This document shows positions 14,061-26,474 of a stretch of DNA of 64,000 bases, piece by piece. A program made the translations under genes and the position numbers. Position 1 is the first letter of the stretch. Every line of letters begins with the position of its first letter. The notes below the pieces were generated by a model, which was given only the letters and a program-made list of their open reading frames with translations, was not told the DNA's origin and ran no database searches. This DNA is from Epiperipatus broadwayi (Eukaryota > Onychophora > Udeonychophora > Euonychophora > Peripatidae). The stretch is from the NCBI GenBank assembly GCA_028023455.1, contig JAQFVV010000014.1, positions 1,057,336 through 1,121,335 of the forward strand, read 5' to 3'.

Positions 14061-15080
14061 CATATTCTATGTGTGGACAGCATATTTGCGTTGCAAAGGG
14101 TGGTTTGTATTGTCATCACAGTACTGATCTCTAGTGCATCATTATTTTTGTGTTTTGTCTCTTTATTTATTTATTTTGCTTTTGGAGTTGGATTACTTAT
14201 ATTAATTTTTAAATTGTTGCTGAAGTTCACCATTATCACAATGTATTTAATATTGTTTGACTTTCATGGACACTATCTCTCTCCATCTCACTATTAAAAA
14301 AAAGAAGAAGAAATTTATCAATTTTATTTGTAAAAATACTTGCTTATATAGGAATAATCATTTTCTTGTGATGTGATGTTGCTATAAATTTAAAAATTAA
14401 ATTTTGCTTAATAAAATCTTATAACAGCAGCATTTTTCTAAATGTAAAAGAAACTATGAAGTGTTTTGATTATGTAATAAATGATAATTGGTTTCGTTTT
14501 AAAAAAAATCATATTTTTAAGTTGGGATGGATATTCAAGAACAGCAAATTGCCGATTCACAAAATAGTAACAAAAGGAAAAAAAAAAATTTTTGCTAGGA
14601 TTATTTGTATTTTTGAAACTTTTCAAGGTATATCTGCAATATGTATGTTTAGTGAAGATTGAAAAATATTATGACTTTGTAAACAGAGAAAAGAAACGAA
14701 GAAAAAAACTATTGTGTAAGAATATGAAATCTTTAAAAAGCTTTCATTGAGAAATGTGACATCAAGTAAAGGAATTTATTATATGGATTCGGAAATTAGT
14801 ATGGATTTTAAAACAAAACCTTTTTTTTTTTTTCAGGATTGCCACAATTGCTTATGGCAATTAGTTTATCTAAATAGAAATTTGTTGAATCTGAAATTAT
14901 TATATAAGATACTATAAATGAACATTTTTTTAATATCTAAAAATATTGGAATAAGAAATAAAGATGACTTTCTTAATTTCTACTATATATTGTCATTACC
15001 TTCAGGTGTTCAGTATCTTTAAACAACCATATGTGGGTAGTTTATAATCATTTTCATACTTTTTATTTTTTAACAAATCT
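14061..15080. other. AT-rich non-coding DNA, nothing recognised
   Basis: Short open frames at 14052-14297 and 14438-14662 translate to hydrophobic or Lys/Asn-rich low-complexity peptides, on opposite strands and overlapping. They have no family features. A T-run plus CAG at about 14820-14838 resembles a splice acceptor but is not followed by a convincing exon. Confidence 0.5.
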
Positions 15081-15084
15081 TGAT

Positions 15085-15830
15085 TCTTCAGCATTAAAAA
15101 TTTATATTTTTCATAATATTTATTAAAATTATACCTTCAAAAATTGAAAGTTCTTTTAAAAATAATTTTGCAAATAAATAAAAAGAATAATCAAGTAAAT
15201 ATTTAATAAGTACAAAATATTTCATGAATAATAAATAATTGTATGCCATTTTCTATTAGTAATGCATATTATTAATGAATGCATTCACGTAATAAATATT
15301 GTCTTTAAAATTTAAAAAATCAACATATACTTACAAAAAATGACAAAAAATAACAATTATGTTCTTTAGTAGGTATGTTTATTTGTTGGGGTTTTTTTTT
15401 TTTTTGCTGCTAATCATTTTTGTTTCACATTATTACATTATCTATGACTTTATTTTTTAATAATAAGTATGTATGTTCAAATAAAGTTTAAATGATAATA
15501 TTTATTACCAAAAATAAATATTTCATTGAATTTTATAAAATTAAATAAATAGATTATATGTAATATATAAAGTTATCTGTTTCAAAATTTAAACAAGAGT
15601 TAAGACTGTCCAAGTGCAATGACTTCTTTTGAATACAATATTAATCCCATCTCTTTGACTTTTACCTTTTTTATATAATGATATCTAGCTATTTTAATTG
15701 GAGTGAATATAAATCAATATAAATTTTATATCATGTTTTTATCATCAAAAGAATGCAAAACAACCAAATGAAAGCTCTAGATTAATTGCAAGTGAATCAC
15801 TCTAAGTCCAATTACCATGTGCAGATTCTA
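15085..15830 (+). repeat. Dispersed repeat family E, copy 1 (decayed, pairs with 45116-45800)
   Basis: From CATTAAAAATTTATATTTTTC onward the segment aligns with 45116 onward: both contain TTTTTCATAATATT, then ATTGAAATTATA/ATTAAAATTATA, CTTCAAAA and GAAAGT in the same order. Further collinear matches follow, including CTATTTTAATTG and a shared ATCATGTTTTT/AACATGTTTTT stretch. No reading frame survives. The element type is not recognised. Confidence 0.4.
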
Positions 15831-17305
15831 GAATCACAAAAAAAGTGATTCAGTGATCAAAGTTATACTGTGATAAATTTTCTTATTTAAAAATGATTTT
15901 ATTCATGGCTATAAAGTAAGAGCTCATTTTATTAATTTTCTAAATGATCTATTGCTATCTATTTGATTTTATCGACACTCTACCAGCACTACTATAATAT
16001 GAATTTATGATTCACCAACCCAATCATATGGAAAAAGAAAACAATGAAACTTATGATCATATGTGGATGGAAACTTGCAGACAAAATATACTTTTAATAA
16101 TTGGTCACTAGAATATCAAAATTGGTAATGGAAAGAAAATAAATATTGCTGACCAGTATGTTTTTGGAGCACATATATAATAGGAGAGTGAGGTATTAAT
16201 TAAATTTCTGTGATATTTTTATTATCTATACATTTTTAAGCATAACAAGAACTTTCCAGATGGAGTTTACAGGAATAAAAATTACATTGTTGTTGTCCAA
16301 CAAAAAAATTAATAATTCAGGTTTAATAACTTAATTATGGGAATGAGCAGATTATTATGCATATCATGAATTATTTGTAACATGTGGTGAATATGAACCT
16401 AACTATAGCATATAGGAAAATGTTAGACATGAATTTAGGTTTTAAAGAATGAACTAAGAATCAATGTTGGAAAAAAATAATTATGAAAAAATCTAATGTA
16501 AATTTGAGTAATATGAAACAAACAAACAACAACACAAAAAAAAATGAAATTGAATACCAGAAGATAAAATGATATTTTCCAACAAAAGAAGAGAAACAAA
16601 AATTGAAAATAAAGGTCTCATGAGAGAAATGGATAGGCATGCCAAAGGTATTCATTGAAGACAAGAAGAATTGTTATAATAGTATATCATATTTAGAAAA
16701 GGAAACAGGTTTTAAAAAATTGTGAGGTCAAAAATAAGCTTTGACCAAGAATAGGTTTGTTTAAAAAATTTCAATGGCCAGAATATAGCCAAAGTAATAA
16801 AGAACAGTAATAGAAAAAATATACATGAGATGTTTATTACTCATCTGTAAATCAATACTTTTTTGATGAATTCTTTTACATAAAATAACATAATTGAAGA
16901 TAACAATAATATTATCTTTGGGCTAATTGCAATAAGATATGCCTATTGAATTTTATGATATTATATCGGAAATTTAACAGACACTGAAGAATAAATAATT
17001 CTAACAACTGCTTAGTGGCATACAGATTGGAAAGAATCAGTCTATACCTAACATTTGTCTGAAAGTTTGTGTTGATGGCATTTCATTTGTAGTGATATGT
17101 CTAACTATTTCCATTAAATGAAGTTAATTATTAATTGCCTTTAGAAAAATTTAATCTTTTTGAATACATTTAACTGTTAATAATAGAAAGGGATTTTTTT
17201 TTTTCATTCAGATGTTGCTGGCATGACAATTGACAGTCCTAATATGAAATCAAACTTGAGAAATTTAAATTCATGAATACTGAAGCTAAGATTTTTACTT
17301 TAGTC
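15831..17305. other. AT-rich non-coding DNA, nothing recognised
   Basis: Mixed-composition AT-rich DNA with no repeat partner noticed in the window and no open frame with family features. The minus-strand open frame at 16461-16664 is a Phe-rich translation of A-rich plus-strand DNA and is not taken as a gene. Confidence 0.5.
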
Positions 17306-17309
17306 AATT

Positions 17310-17395
17310 AGGCTATTTTGTCAAAGAATAATATAGTTTGTTATAGTATTACTTAATCTAAAGGTTATTAGTTTGATTCCTATACTAATACGGTC
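17310..17395 (+). repeat. Possible tRNA-like SINE relic
   Basis: A box B-like sequence, AGTTTGATTCC, at about 17370-17380 sits in a stretch that reads like the 3' half of a tRNA. The box A half is not recognisable. It may be an eroded SINE head or chance. The call is weak. Confidence 0.2.
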
Positions 17396-17723
17396 ACCTA
17401 TCAGATGAACACCAACCAAAGAATAGAAAATAATATAATTCAAAAATTGTTATATAGAAATATGTGTGCTATTAATAACAATTAATGTATGAGCAGGGAC
17501 CCAAAAATAATGGAATTGTTCTCTAATGTGTGTATCTGTTGCTATACATGCTTTTGCTCTTATATACCTCTTTCTAGAACTTTTCTACATCAATCTGACA
17601 AATTATTCTATTGTGAAGTCATTGTGCCACATAGCACATTTTTTGTAAAATGCATTTACCAATTGGTGATTTTTTTTGAAATGGCAGAAAAGTTGGAATA
17701 ATAAGAAATTCTGTTTTCTTTTA

Positions 17724-18134
17724 TGAAAGCAGCAGGGAAGACAATTATAATGCTTAGAACAGATTATAAGAAAATTGTTTTTGGAAAAACACAAGATTAC
17801 AAATTATTTAATGAAATTGTCAAATTCACTATGTCTCAAAAAAGTATGGCGCATGAACTCCAATATCAAGATAATGCAGATATCTTTTTTTATTGACCCA
17901 AACAAAATTTTTCTTTTAAAATTAGTTCTTAATAGTCAGATGTTTCATCTACAAGTTCTGAAATGTTTGTGTGATGCGGTAAAGTATAAAGGTCATGTTT
18001 TGTAGCAAAGCAATGAGCTCAAGCTTTATCAAGACAATGAAATACCTCTGCACCCAACATTGGGTGTGAAAATTTTTTTAATTAAATTCATCATGACCCA
18101 GCTTATCTATCAGTCATATTCACCGAGTCTCTAA
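17724..18134 (+). pseudogene. Broken coding-like block, family unassigned
   Basis: Two plus-strand frames look more protein-like than anything around them. One opens at ATG 17724 and runs about 56 codons, with text such as TDYKKIVFGKTQDYKLFNE. A second frame runs from 17775 to 18134 with a single in-frame TAG at 18003-18005. Around that stop it reads CDAVKYKGHVL, then QSNELKLYQDNEIPLHPTLG. Composition is hydrophilic and varied, unlike the Phe/Ile-rich shadows elsewhere. A run of the type YKG..L..(S)N.L..Y...IPLHP is loosely reminiscent of a beta-grasp (ubiquitin-like) fold, but this is only an impression. It could be a decayed retro-copy or transposon fragment. I do not assign a function. Confidence 0.25.
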
Positions 18135-18640
18135 ATATGTGACTTCTATTTATTCTCTGTGGAATGAAAAAATTGTTTTTTTTTTGTTTTTTTTGCTGAT
18201 TTAGAAATGGTAAAAAAAAACAAACACCACATGTATTAAAAATCTGCATTTCCAGAATACTTTGAAAAGTGGAAAACACATTTAGACTGGTGTATTGTAT
18301 TAAATTAATAGTACTTTGAAGGAAATCAAATTTATAATACATAAAAATAAATATTTTTTATTATAAAATTCCTGTTATTTTTGGGTCCCTCCTCATAAAT
18401 GAAAAGTTAAAAGAAAGTTATTTTTTTAAAAAAAACATTTAACAATTAAAATTAGTTGATAAAAATAGTTCAACATATAATCGATCACACTTTACATTTC
18501 TTTGTTAAAAAATATTTTTGACAAATTATGCAAAGTATTATATCATTTGTTTTTTACCACATGCAAATAACATTATGCTGAAAATCATTCAACCTTATGA
18601 TAAAAACAATTTAAAAAAGACGTCAGATTAATAAGCTAGC

Positions 18641-18663
18641 TATATATATATATATATATATAT
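18641..18663. repeat. (TA)n microsatellite
   Basis: Uninterrupted TA dinucleotides, about 11 units. Confidence 0.9.
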
Positions 18664-19895
18664 TACAGAATTATTACTGATGTGTGTTGATAAATGGAAA
18701 AATCAGGGAACATCAGAAAATAGTTTATATGTATTTTATTAATTTTAACAAAGACCTGCTTCCATATTCTTATATCTTTCTATGGGATAATAAATTATAG
18801 TTAAAATGGGCTTAGGTGAAATAGGGTGTTTTAAATTTGCATAAATTATAATATACTGAATATATTATCAATCTAGTTTTTCAACTTGTATATTGATATT
18901 TAATATAGAAATCCAAATTGGACTAAGACAAATATAAATTCATAATTGAGTAGAAAAAATATATATCCTTAGATATTTCGTGACTCATTTGTAGAAGATT
19001 GCAAGCATTTAATTAGGAAAATTTAAATTTAAACAATAACTCAGATCCATAATTAATCATTCCAGGAACAGTAAAACCTAATAATTATAGTTATGAATAG
19101 CAATACTATTCATATGCTGATGTTTTTAATAAATATCATGGAAATACTCATCTACCATAATGCTAAAAATAAAGTGAAATTATCTCATTTCAGAAAAGAT
19201 CATGAATGTCTACTAATTTACAGAAATAAATTATTAGAATTGAATATATTAATATGTTATTCATGATATTTATGTAACACATCCACTCAAATATTAAATT
19301 TATTAATGAACATTTCCATCATAACATAAATAGTTAATGGACTCTAAATGATAGTCCAACCCATATCCCTCAATTGTTTTCTGCCTATTGGTTTTCACTG
19401 TGGAGCATTGGATTTCACATTTCCATTCAGAATTCACTTCTGATTTTTTAACTATGCATGTAAGATCTTGAAAGTTTTAATTCTTAAAGTTTTGAAACCA
19501 AGCCATTTGACTGCTTAGCTATATAAATATGATTGATATTAGATTCACAGCTATAATTTTTAGTTGTCTCTGTTATATACTAACTGTAAAAAAAGTGATT
19601 AGTAATCAAATAAAGGTATATACTGAAACAAACATCACATGACACATTAAACATTTGTTGTAATAGCAATTATCAATAGTATAATAGCAGGTTAATATGT
19701 ATGTCTATGGCAATTTATATACATATATTCAAAATTTTGATTTTTATTATTACATCCTCATCTCAGCTCATAAACATTGTAACTACACATCATTATATTC
19801 ATGCATTTCATAAACAACCATCCGTTAGTGATTTAGATATATCAAATGCATGAATGATAATGACCATATTGGCAACTCATTAATATTCATTACGT
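18664..19895. other. AT-rich non-coding DNA, nothing recognised
   Basis: No open frame, RNA gene or repeat partner was recognised between the TA microsatellite and the left end of the DNA transposon. Confidence 0.5.
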
Positions 19896-19911
19896 AATGT
19901 ATATATTGGTT

Positions 19912-20092
19912 TTTTTTTTATTTCAAATTCAGGTTTTTGTGAATCAAATTCAGGTTTTTGCAAATCAATTTCAGGTTTTTGTAAATCAAAATTCAGGGTT
20001 TTTTTTACTTCAAATTTATGCTTTTGCAAATCTTTTACATCAAATTCAGATTTTTGCAAATCAAAATCAGTTTTTTTTTTTTGTAAATTTTA
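19912..20092 (+). repeat. Left terminal array of ~20-22-bp units
   Basis: About seven imperfect tandem copies of a unit close to CAAATTCAGGTTTTTGCAAAT, with variation in the T-run length (5 to 12) and in GTGAATC/GCAAATC/GTAAATC. A short open frame through it (19897-20133) is a by-product of the periodicity. It mirrors the right-end array at 21700-21820. Confidence 0.8.
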
Positions 20093-20197
20093 TTAATAAC
20101 AACAGTGAAACAAGTATATGTAACAATTTTTAACAAAAATAAAATGGAAACAGCATTAATGCAGTGATTCTTTTACAACAGCTAATGGGAAACTCAT

Positions 20198-21130
20198 CTA
20201 CATATTTAGATAATAACTTTTGCAATGGGCAGATATAATGGTTTCATCAGATGATTCAATTACATCCACTAAATTTAGATTATATTTTGGAGGATCTACT
20301 AATAATTCACTTAAACTGAACTTTATTTTGGAAAATACTTTTTTGGTTGGATTTAACATTGGTGAATATGGTGGAAGAAAAAATGATGTATGACTTTTCT
20401 CACCAAGAACACTTGCATCTTGTGGATTGCACCATTATGTAAACTTACCTAAGCACCTGCAATGTGATTTTATTCTAATGTAGTAAATAGTTCTTGAAAT
20501 TTATAAAAAAAATAATTGCCATCAACAAAGAAATTTGCAATGATCTGTTTACATGTTAGTCTGTGAATATTTATTGAAACAATTAGAGAAATGTTAACTC
20601 CTCTAATTGTTGGAACAATGATGCAAGAAATTGTATTAACCTTTGACTGTGCCTTTTCTCAGTGAATGTGACAACTAAAAGCTGATTATCAATAAATATT
20701 ATTTTATCATTGTTTGTAGCACTTCTTGAGGGAAAAATAATGCATATAACTTTCATATCTGAATTGTTTCATCACAATTTAGTCAGTCTAATTGTATTTT
20801 TGCATTTTTTAAAGTAATTTGCAGGCCTTTCAATGTGTTTTTAATAGAAGATATTCTTAAGTTGATATGTTCATGTTCCATAATCATACTACAGATACTT
20901 TTTAATGTTATACATGGATTTTCATTGACCAGTTGTTCAATTATTTTGTAATATTGATGCAGTCAATTTAAAATTTGTTTATCTACCACAGATCTTTTCC
21001 ATAATTACTCCACTATCATTGTTCTATTGTGTTATTGCAGAGAAAGTAGTTTTTTTTTTTTTTTTTGATTCCTATTAATTTGGCTTATTCAGCAATCGAT
21101 TTACCTTCTTGTAACATTTTTAAAAATTTT
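20198..21130 (-). pseudogene. Transposase pseudogene, IS630/Tc1/mariner (DDE_3-like) superfamily
   Basis: Read on the minus strand from about 21130 down. First comes an N-terminal helix-turn-helix-like segment, KMLQEGKSIAE then AKLIGIKK, interrupted by a stop. A second HTH-like stretch, NPCITLKSICSMI, follows. The first catalytic region reads KIIFIDNQLL, with the expected Asp in FID. Next is PTIRGVNISLIVSI, the usual conserved stretch between the first and second Asp. The second-Asp motif reads HNGAIHK, where family members usually have DNxxIH, so the Asp is replaced by His. The C-terminal signature FLPPYSPMLNPTKKVFSKIK shows Lys at the position normally Glu/Asp. At least four stops and a frameshift in a T-run near 20385 break the frame. 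The ~310-codon span fits a nearly full-length transposase. A stop at 20198-20200 (minus-strand TAG) ends the last open segment. It is inactive in this copy. Confidence 0.8.
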
Positions 21131-21461
21131 CTTTTTATCTTTACTTATATAATTGTATGGATGTCTACAATATATTCTATGATAATTTGATTGACTAGCT
21201 AACTTGTTGAACTTGATATAGATGTTTAAGTTTGTGATGAATTGGATCTTATGATTCGTCAACTATTTCCAAATTGCTGTCTAGCTAGAGGCAAATCTGA
21301 TTCACTAGATGAAGTGTTATTCATTTTTTATTAAATTTTAACTATTTTATATGTTAAAACTTTATAGAAATAATAAACACCCCGATACTTCCCCATTCTT
21401 TTTAAACTCATATAAATAAAGATACAATAAAAAACAAATGACCCCCAAGATGCATTTTATA

Positions 21462-21510
21462 CTGAACCAGCACTCATCAGTTGGCCCAGGTCACTATCTC
21501 TCATATATAT
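21462..21510 (+). repeat. Short motif shared with 35399-35450
   Basis: A 22-base stretch starting CTGAACCAGCACTCATC at 21462 is identical to 35399-35420. The match extends with gaps on the 3' side (TCACTATCTCTC versus ACATTATCTCCC). At this length it is too good for chance in 64 kb. Here it lies between the transposase remnant and the right terminal array. It marks a repeat family of unknown type. Confidence 0.6.
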
Positions 21511-21699
21511 CTTTATTATATGCAACGTATTTATCTCGAGTAAATTGTTACTTTTTCATTTACCATTAAAACTTTATTCTACTTGCTCAAACACACCCTT
21601 CTTTTCATTTATTGATTTGGTGGGAAATTTCTCCACGGGATGGGGGGGGGTATTTTTATTTCAACGTGAACTAGATTGTTTCACTATTTTTATCAATAA

Positions 21700-21820
21700 A
21701 AAAAAAAAAAACGAAACTGATTTGCAAAAAACCTCAGTTTGATTGGGAAAAACCCGAATTTAAACTTTAAAAAAATCTGAATTTGATTTACGAAAATCTG
21801 AATTTGAAGTAAATAAAACT
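21700..21820 (-). repeat. Right terminal array of ~20-22-bp units
   Basis: Four to five imperfect tandem copies, in reverse orientation to the left array, of units such as AAATCTGAATTTGATTTACG. The outermost unit ends in GAATTTGAAGTAAATAAAAC, the reverse complement of the left outer unit with a few changes. A poly-A run at 21700-21713 lies at its inner edge. Confidence 0.75.
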
Positions 21821-21829
21821 TACATATAT

Positions 21830-24800
21830 ATGTATTATTTTGCTATAAAATATTACATCTTTGGAAAGACGGGATATTGAAATAATTTACTAAAATAAAA
21901 CAGTTTCTTTAAAATTTTTATTTTTACAAAAGATTTGCACAAAAAATGATGAAAGGCAATACATATATATGGGTAACACATTGGTGAGGGGGATTTATTC
22001 TATGTCCAGGCAGTAGATTGTTCATCAAGATAAAAATCACCTTATGTCGTCCTATTGCTGTTGTGAATATGTAGGATGATTTTTGTTTTCAATTATGGAG
22101 TTTAATCCTGTTGATATTTGCAATGCCTATAAATTTTGAGGAAACTCAACACATTGTTATGTAGGGTAGATAGAATTTGTAGTAAGTAATAAAATAGGTG
22201 GAAAAATTATAGATTTTAGAATTGGTTGGTCAACAAGAAATTATATTTAACAATTGAAGATTTTCAAATATTTTAAGTTTTCTATATTAGTGGAAATAAA
22301 AAAAAAACAATGAAAATTTGAGTGGTTGAAGTGATGATAGAAATTGTAATGAAAATTAAAGTGAAAATTAAACCACTGAAGAAGTTGTAACGAAATTAGT
22401 ATTAAGAAAATGGCCTTTAAAGTTTTTCATTTTTAATGGTGATTTATAGGGGGCAGATACTCAGAGAAGTAGAAAAATGTTTGGAGTTTTTAAACTTGTC
22501 AGTTCAGAGTGGAATAGAAAAGATAAATAAAAAGAAGTCTAAAAACATAGAAACATTATGAAAAAAATAAAAATAGACTGAAATTATTGAAGTGGTTATG
22601 AACTACTTTAATATAATACAAACTGATAATATAACCATCCATGCTTTCAATATAACTTATATATCATATTCATGATTTACAGAGATATGACTACCTTTTC
22701 TGGATGTTTTCATTAACAGTTCTGTATTATATTATCTCAGAAAAGAAATTATTTATACTTGAACTAGCTTAATAGTAACAAATCACCAATCTCTCATTTT
22801 AATATAAGCATGAACAGTTCTACACTTTAATAAAAAGTAAGGGATTTTATATGAATCTGGTCATCTCTGATTATTTAAGCTGACACCAGTTAGTAATAGA
22901 GTTGTGAATTGCTTTTGATTTAAAAGTAGAAGTAGATCTCCGAATTTGTTACTATATATGAAGGCATTAGCAAAATATAATTATTTTGCACCAACCCTTC
23001 TTCTGCAAACTTATTTGAAAATATATTTAAGCATATGTTTGAAATAAAATTTAATAATGGAAACAATTTATAGAAATATAAAATTGTAGACATGAATATT
23101 GTATGAGGATAATTACATAAATAAAAATCAACATAATTCTCAGATTTATAAATGTTAGTATATAAATCTAATATTTAATAGGGGTTAAATCTATATTTAG
23201 GATTAAAAGAAATTGTAATAATTTTTGACCTAATAAAATTGATTTAATATCCTTCATATATTTATTGAAAAATTGTCTTATGATATAAACCCTGGTTGAT
23301 AAACACAGCAATTATAAATTAATTTCATATAATAACCAAAGAAAAATACATTACAGTGGGGTACGATTGTTGGAAAGACCAGTCTAAGGATTAAATCTGT
23401 TCTGGTTGTTGCACACGTTAACAGTCATATACATATTCTTTCCAATGACTATAGTTATTTGCTATGAAATAAAATGTGACAATAGAAACAATATATAAAT
23501 ATAAGGAGTGTAAATAAATTATAAAACATTTTTTGGAGGGATCCAATAAATTTTAATTTCAGGAAACTGACCTATAGCTAATTTATCTAGGAAAACCTTG
23601 TTAATTGGTATAATAAAACCAAAAATTATTCCACATTAACATTCATATAAAATTTATTTTATCATATTTTCAACTTTAGAAATGTAGTAGTAGATTTTAG
23701 AGGATATAATGATGAGAAATGGGAAATAAAAGTAACATGGTTTATTAATATGACAAACTTAGTAATGGATGTAAATTTAATAGTATTCAGTTGCATTTTG
23801 GAATCCATATAATTTAAGATAGAAATGCTTATTTTCTATCATGTAGATAGCCTTATAACATTTATATTTGAAAATGGTCAATATCATCATTATCATTATT
23901 ACTCATTATTGATCCACTACAAGTTGAAGATCTATCCATGTGAAAATTAGAGACTGAAGATAAAAAATAAAACTTCATACATTTCAAGCATAACCAAAAA
24001 AAAAAAAATTATGAAAATAAAATATACTATACACATTCTTCATTATGGTCCCTCTAGATCTTTTTGATGTATTGAAAATATAAAATGCAAATGAGATGGT
24101 TATTTTGACACAAAATAAATCTTGACAAAATTTATTTCATAGCTACTTCAATGATACTAAAACAGAGTCTTATCTTTATTAGAACCAATGTTAAAAATGC
24201 TGACTATAATTTTAATGGCAAATTGTTGTAAGTTCTTATTTCCATTTTAATTAAAGGATTATTAACACCATTAGTTTAAATATATGGTTATGAAAAATAG
24301 TATCACAATTTTAGTAAATCCTTCATTGGCTCTCTCTTATATTATAACAATGATATTTTGAACAAATTGAAGAAAGATTGTTTTTTTGTTTTTTTTAAAT
24401 AATGATACAAGAATTGGGATCATGTTTTTTAATCATATGTTCATTTTATCTACTCATTTAGATTTGAACAAAGATATTTAGATTAATGAAGTCAAAACAG
24501 CACCTTGTAATCCTAAAAAAATAGAAAGGGTGTAGATCCTTTTTTTTTTTTAGAATGTGGACTTGGGATGTTGTATCAATTGATGTAAAAATGTATTTTT
24601 TGTTATAATTTTTCATAACATAAGAAGATGGATAAGATTACATAATAGCAAAAATACTTTCAAGAATTTTATTGAATAAGTTGCTTTCAATATTAAATAG
24701 GCTACCAAAATTCAATTAAGTGGTTATAGAATCAATAAACACTATAAACATATTCTTTGTTGCCAAGAATATGCATGAAAAGTATCATTGACATTCATGA

Positions 24801-25385
24801 AATTTAAATTTATTAATATTAAATAGTTTGTACACGATGAAATGTGAATAACTATTATTTCTATAGATAAAATGTCTGAATCATGAATGTGCACTTGCCT
24901 CAACTTTGTTTTAGATTTGTGTGATACAGGTTTGATGGTGATTTTTTTTAATTTGAATTAAGTAATTAAAATTAAAACTATTACTATTCATTTTTTTAGA
25001 TTCTACATTCACCGTATATTGATGATTATGCTATTGCATGCATTAAATGTCTTGAATGCAATTTTATTTTAGAAAGTTTTCTACTATCAATTATGGAAAA
25101 TAAATCTTCAAATAATTTATATATGCTGACTTTTTATATTCCTATGAGCTGTGATGAAATACGTGGTATTTCATTAAAGTGGAATAATTATTGTAATAAA
25201 TTAGCTTATGTGGAGCTGTTATTTTATGTAATTTATTGTTTGGAAGGGAGACTTGAATACTCTATTATTATAAAGTAAAACATTAGAAAAAATTCATTTA
25301 AGGATGTTCCATAAAAATTTAAATATACAATGAGTTGATTGTAAGAGCAGTCAATACTTTCTTCAAATTTCTGAATATGTTACTA
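21830..25385. other. AT-rich non-coding DNA, nothing recognised
   Basis: Long A+T-rich stretch with scattered T and A runs. The only open frame above 60 codons (25093-25278) has no recognisable feature. I saw no repeat partner, tRNA-like box or transposase text in 22-25 kb. Confidence 0.5.
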
Positions 25386-25389
25386 TAGA

Positions 25390-25560
25390 ATCCACTATTG
25401 TAAAATCACATTTGTATTGGATTGATTATGTGAAACAAATAACCAATACAAGACATTCTTAAAAATATAAATATATATTGAATTTGAACATGATTTCTTT
25501 TTTATGGGAAAGCAAACCCCATTAACATTATAAACATTATCTTAAAGACATTTTAAAGAA
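25390..25560 (+). repeat. Dispersed repeat family D, partial copy
   Basis: Collinear with 42750-42860: both have a GATT-AT-TG stretch, then AA(T/C)CAATACA(A)GA, then GAA(C/T)TTGAACATG, ATGG(G)A and an ATTA-A-CAT end. It is also loosely collinear with 13790-13880. The match is partial and gapped, so the edges are approximate. Confidence 0.3.
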
Positions 25561-25575
25561 GTTCAATGCTAGTTG

Positions 25576-25605
25576 TTTTTTTTTTTTTTTTTTGGGGGGG
25601 GGGGG
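25576..25605. repeat. Poly-T (18) followed by poly-G (12)
   Basis: An uninterrupted T18 run directly abuts G12, ending in ATATGG. Both run lengths are likely to vary between reads. Confidence 0.85.
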
Positions 25606-26334
25606 ATATGGCTGAGGATAAAATACATTGGAGAACTATAATTATACTACTTATGATTTTTTCTTTAGGAGTTGGAATGCTATATCATATGAAAATGGAT
25701 GATGATTTATTTTTTATTTATACAAATGAAATTTATTTACACTAAATTTCATTTTTATCTTATTTTGCAAGACATTGAAATAAAACATTTAGTATTATGT
25801 ATTCACTTATTATTATTTTAAATTGTATATTTTACCTGTTCTCTTTTTATACATTTATTGTATTATTGATATATAAATATAATCAATTAAATTTAAGTAT
25901 ATATTTATATTTCTGTATGTCATGTGAGGTGAACAAATTAGGTTTTCTCTAAAACTTCTTAATCAGACTACATTTGGAAAATTTTATTAAAGCCGCCCTA
26001 ATTTTACGTTTTCAGTCATTTCTTTCAAAGTATTGTATTACAAGCAAAGTAGGATTTATATATAAAATCATCTGACAAACCAGAATATAACTATCTTTCT
26101 AGAATGCCAGGAGGCAACAGGACACCCATTTAATCCTACTTTGGCTGTAATACAATAGATTGAAAGAAATCACATGAAACATAATATAGCATTTTTACAG
26201 AGGCTTGGGATATAGCCAACAACACCAATGCTTCAACTAGTAAAGAACCATGCTTCCGGTTTTCCAAAAAATGGATGCTCTGAATTTACATAAATTTTAA
26301 GATCATCTCGGATATATATATTCCTTCATTTTCT

Positions 26335-26460
26335 TTTTTCATATTATGATCTTGTTAAGATTATGAGAACACAATAAGCTCGAAAGTGCTCAGCCATTGT
26401 ATCACTACTTTTATCAGCTTCTCTATTGCTGCATTTCAGCCCACTTAACACATATAATTC
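26335..26460 (+). repeat. Remnant similar to the tail behind the Penelope-like fragment
   Basis: The segment GATTATGAGAACACAATAAG then CTCGAAAGTGCTCAGCCATT matches 42494-42540, where GATTATGAGAAGTACAGTTT then CTCGAAAGCGCTCAGTCATT follows the GIY-YIG remnant. It is therefore likely the non-coding 3' tail of another copy of that element. It abuts repeat A immediately downstream. Confidence 0.5.
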
Positions 26461-26474
26461 ATCAAAGATAAGTA

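Larger units (their letters stand above)
19900..21825 (-). mobile_element. Decayed IS630/Tc1/mariner-type DNA transposon with tandem-repeat terminal inverted repeats
   Basis: The ~1.9-kb unit is bounded by inverted arrays of a ~20-22-bp motif (AATTCAGGTTTTTGCAAATC on the left plus strand, the reverse complement on the right). It encloses a minus-strand transposase pseudogene at 20198-21130. Both outer ends read TATAT followed by a T-rich stretch and TTTCAAATTCAG or CTTCAAATTCAG, so the ends match as well as the inner repeats. Elements of this superfamily duplicate TA at the target, and both ends sit in TA-rich sequence, so the exact edge cannot be fixed. The coding part has stops and at least one frameshift, so this copy is dead. 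The combination of transposase type and satellite-like termini is what identifies it as one element. Confidence 0.75.

Noticed and set aside
19912-20092. CRISPR-like array
   Set aside because: Units are directly tandem without unique spacers of constant length, vary in sequence, and form the terminal repeat of a eukaryotic transposon.
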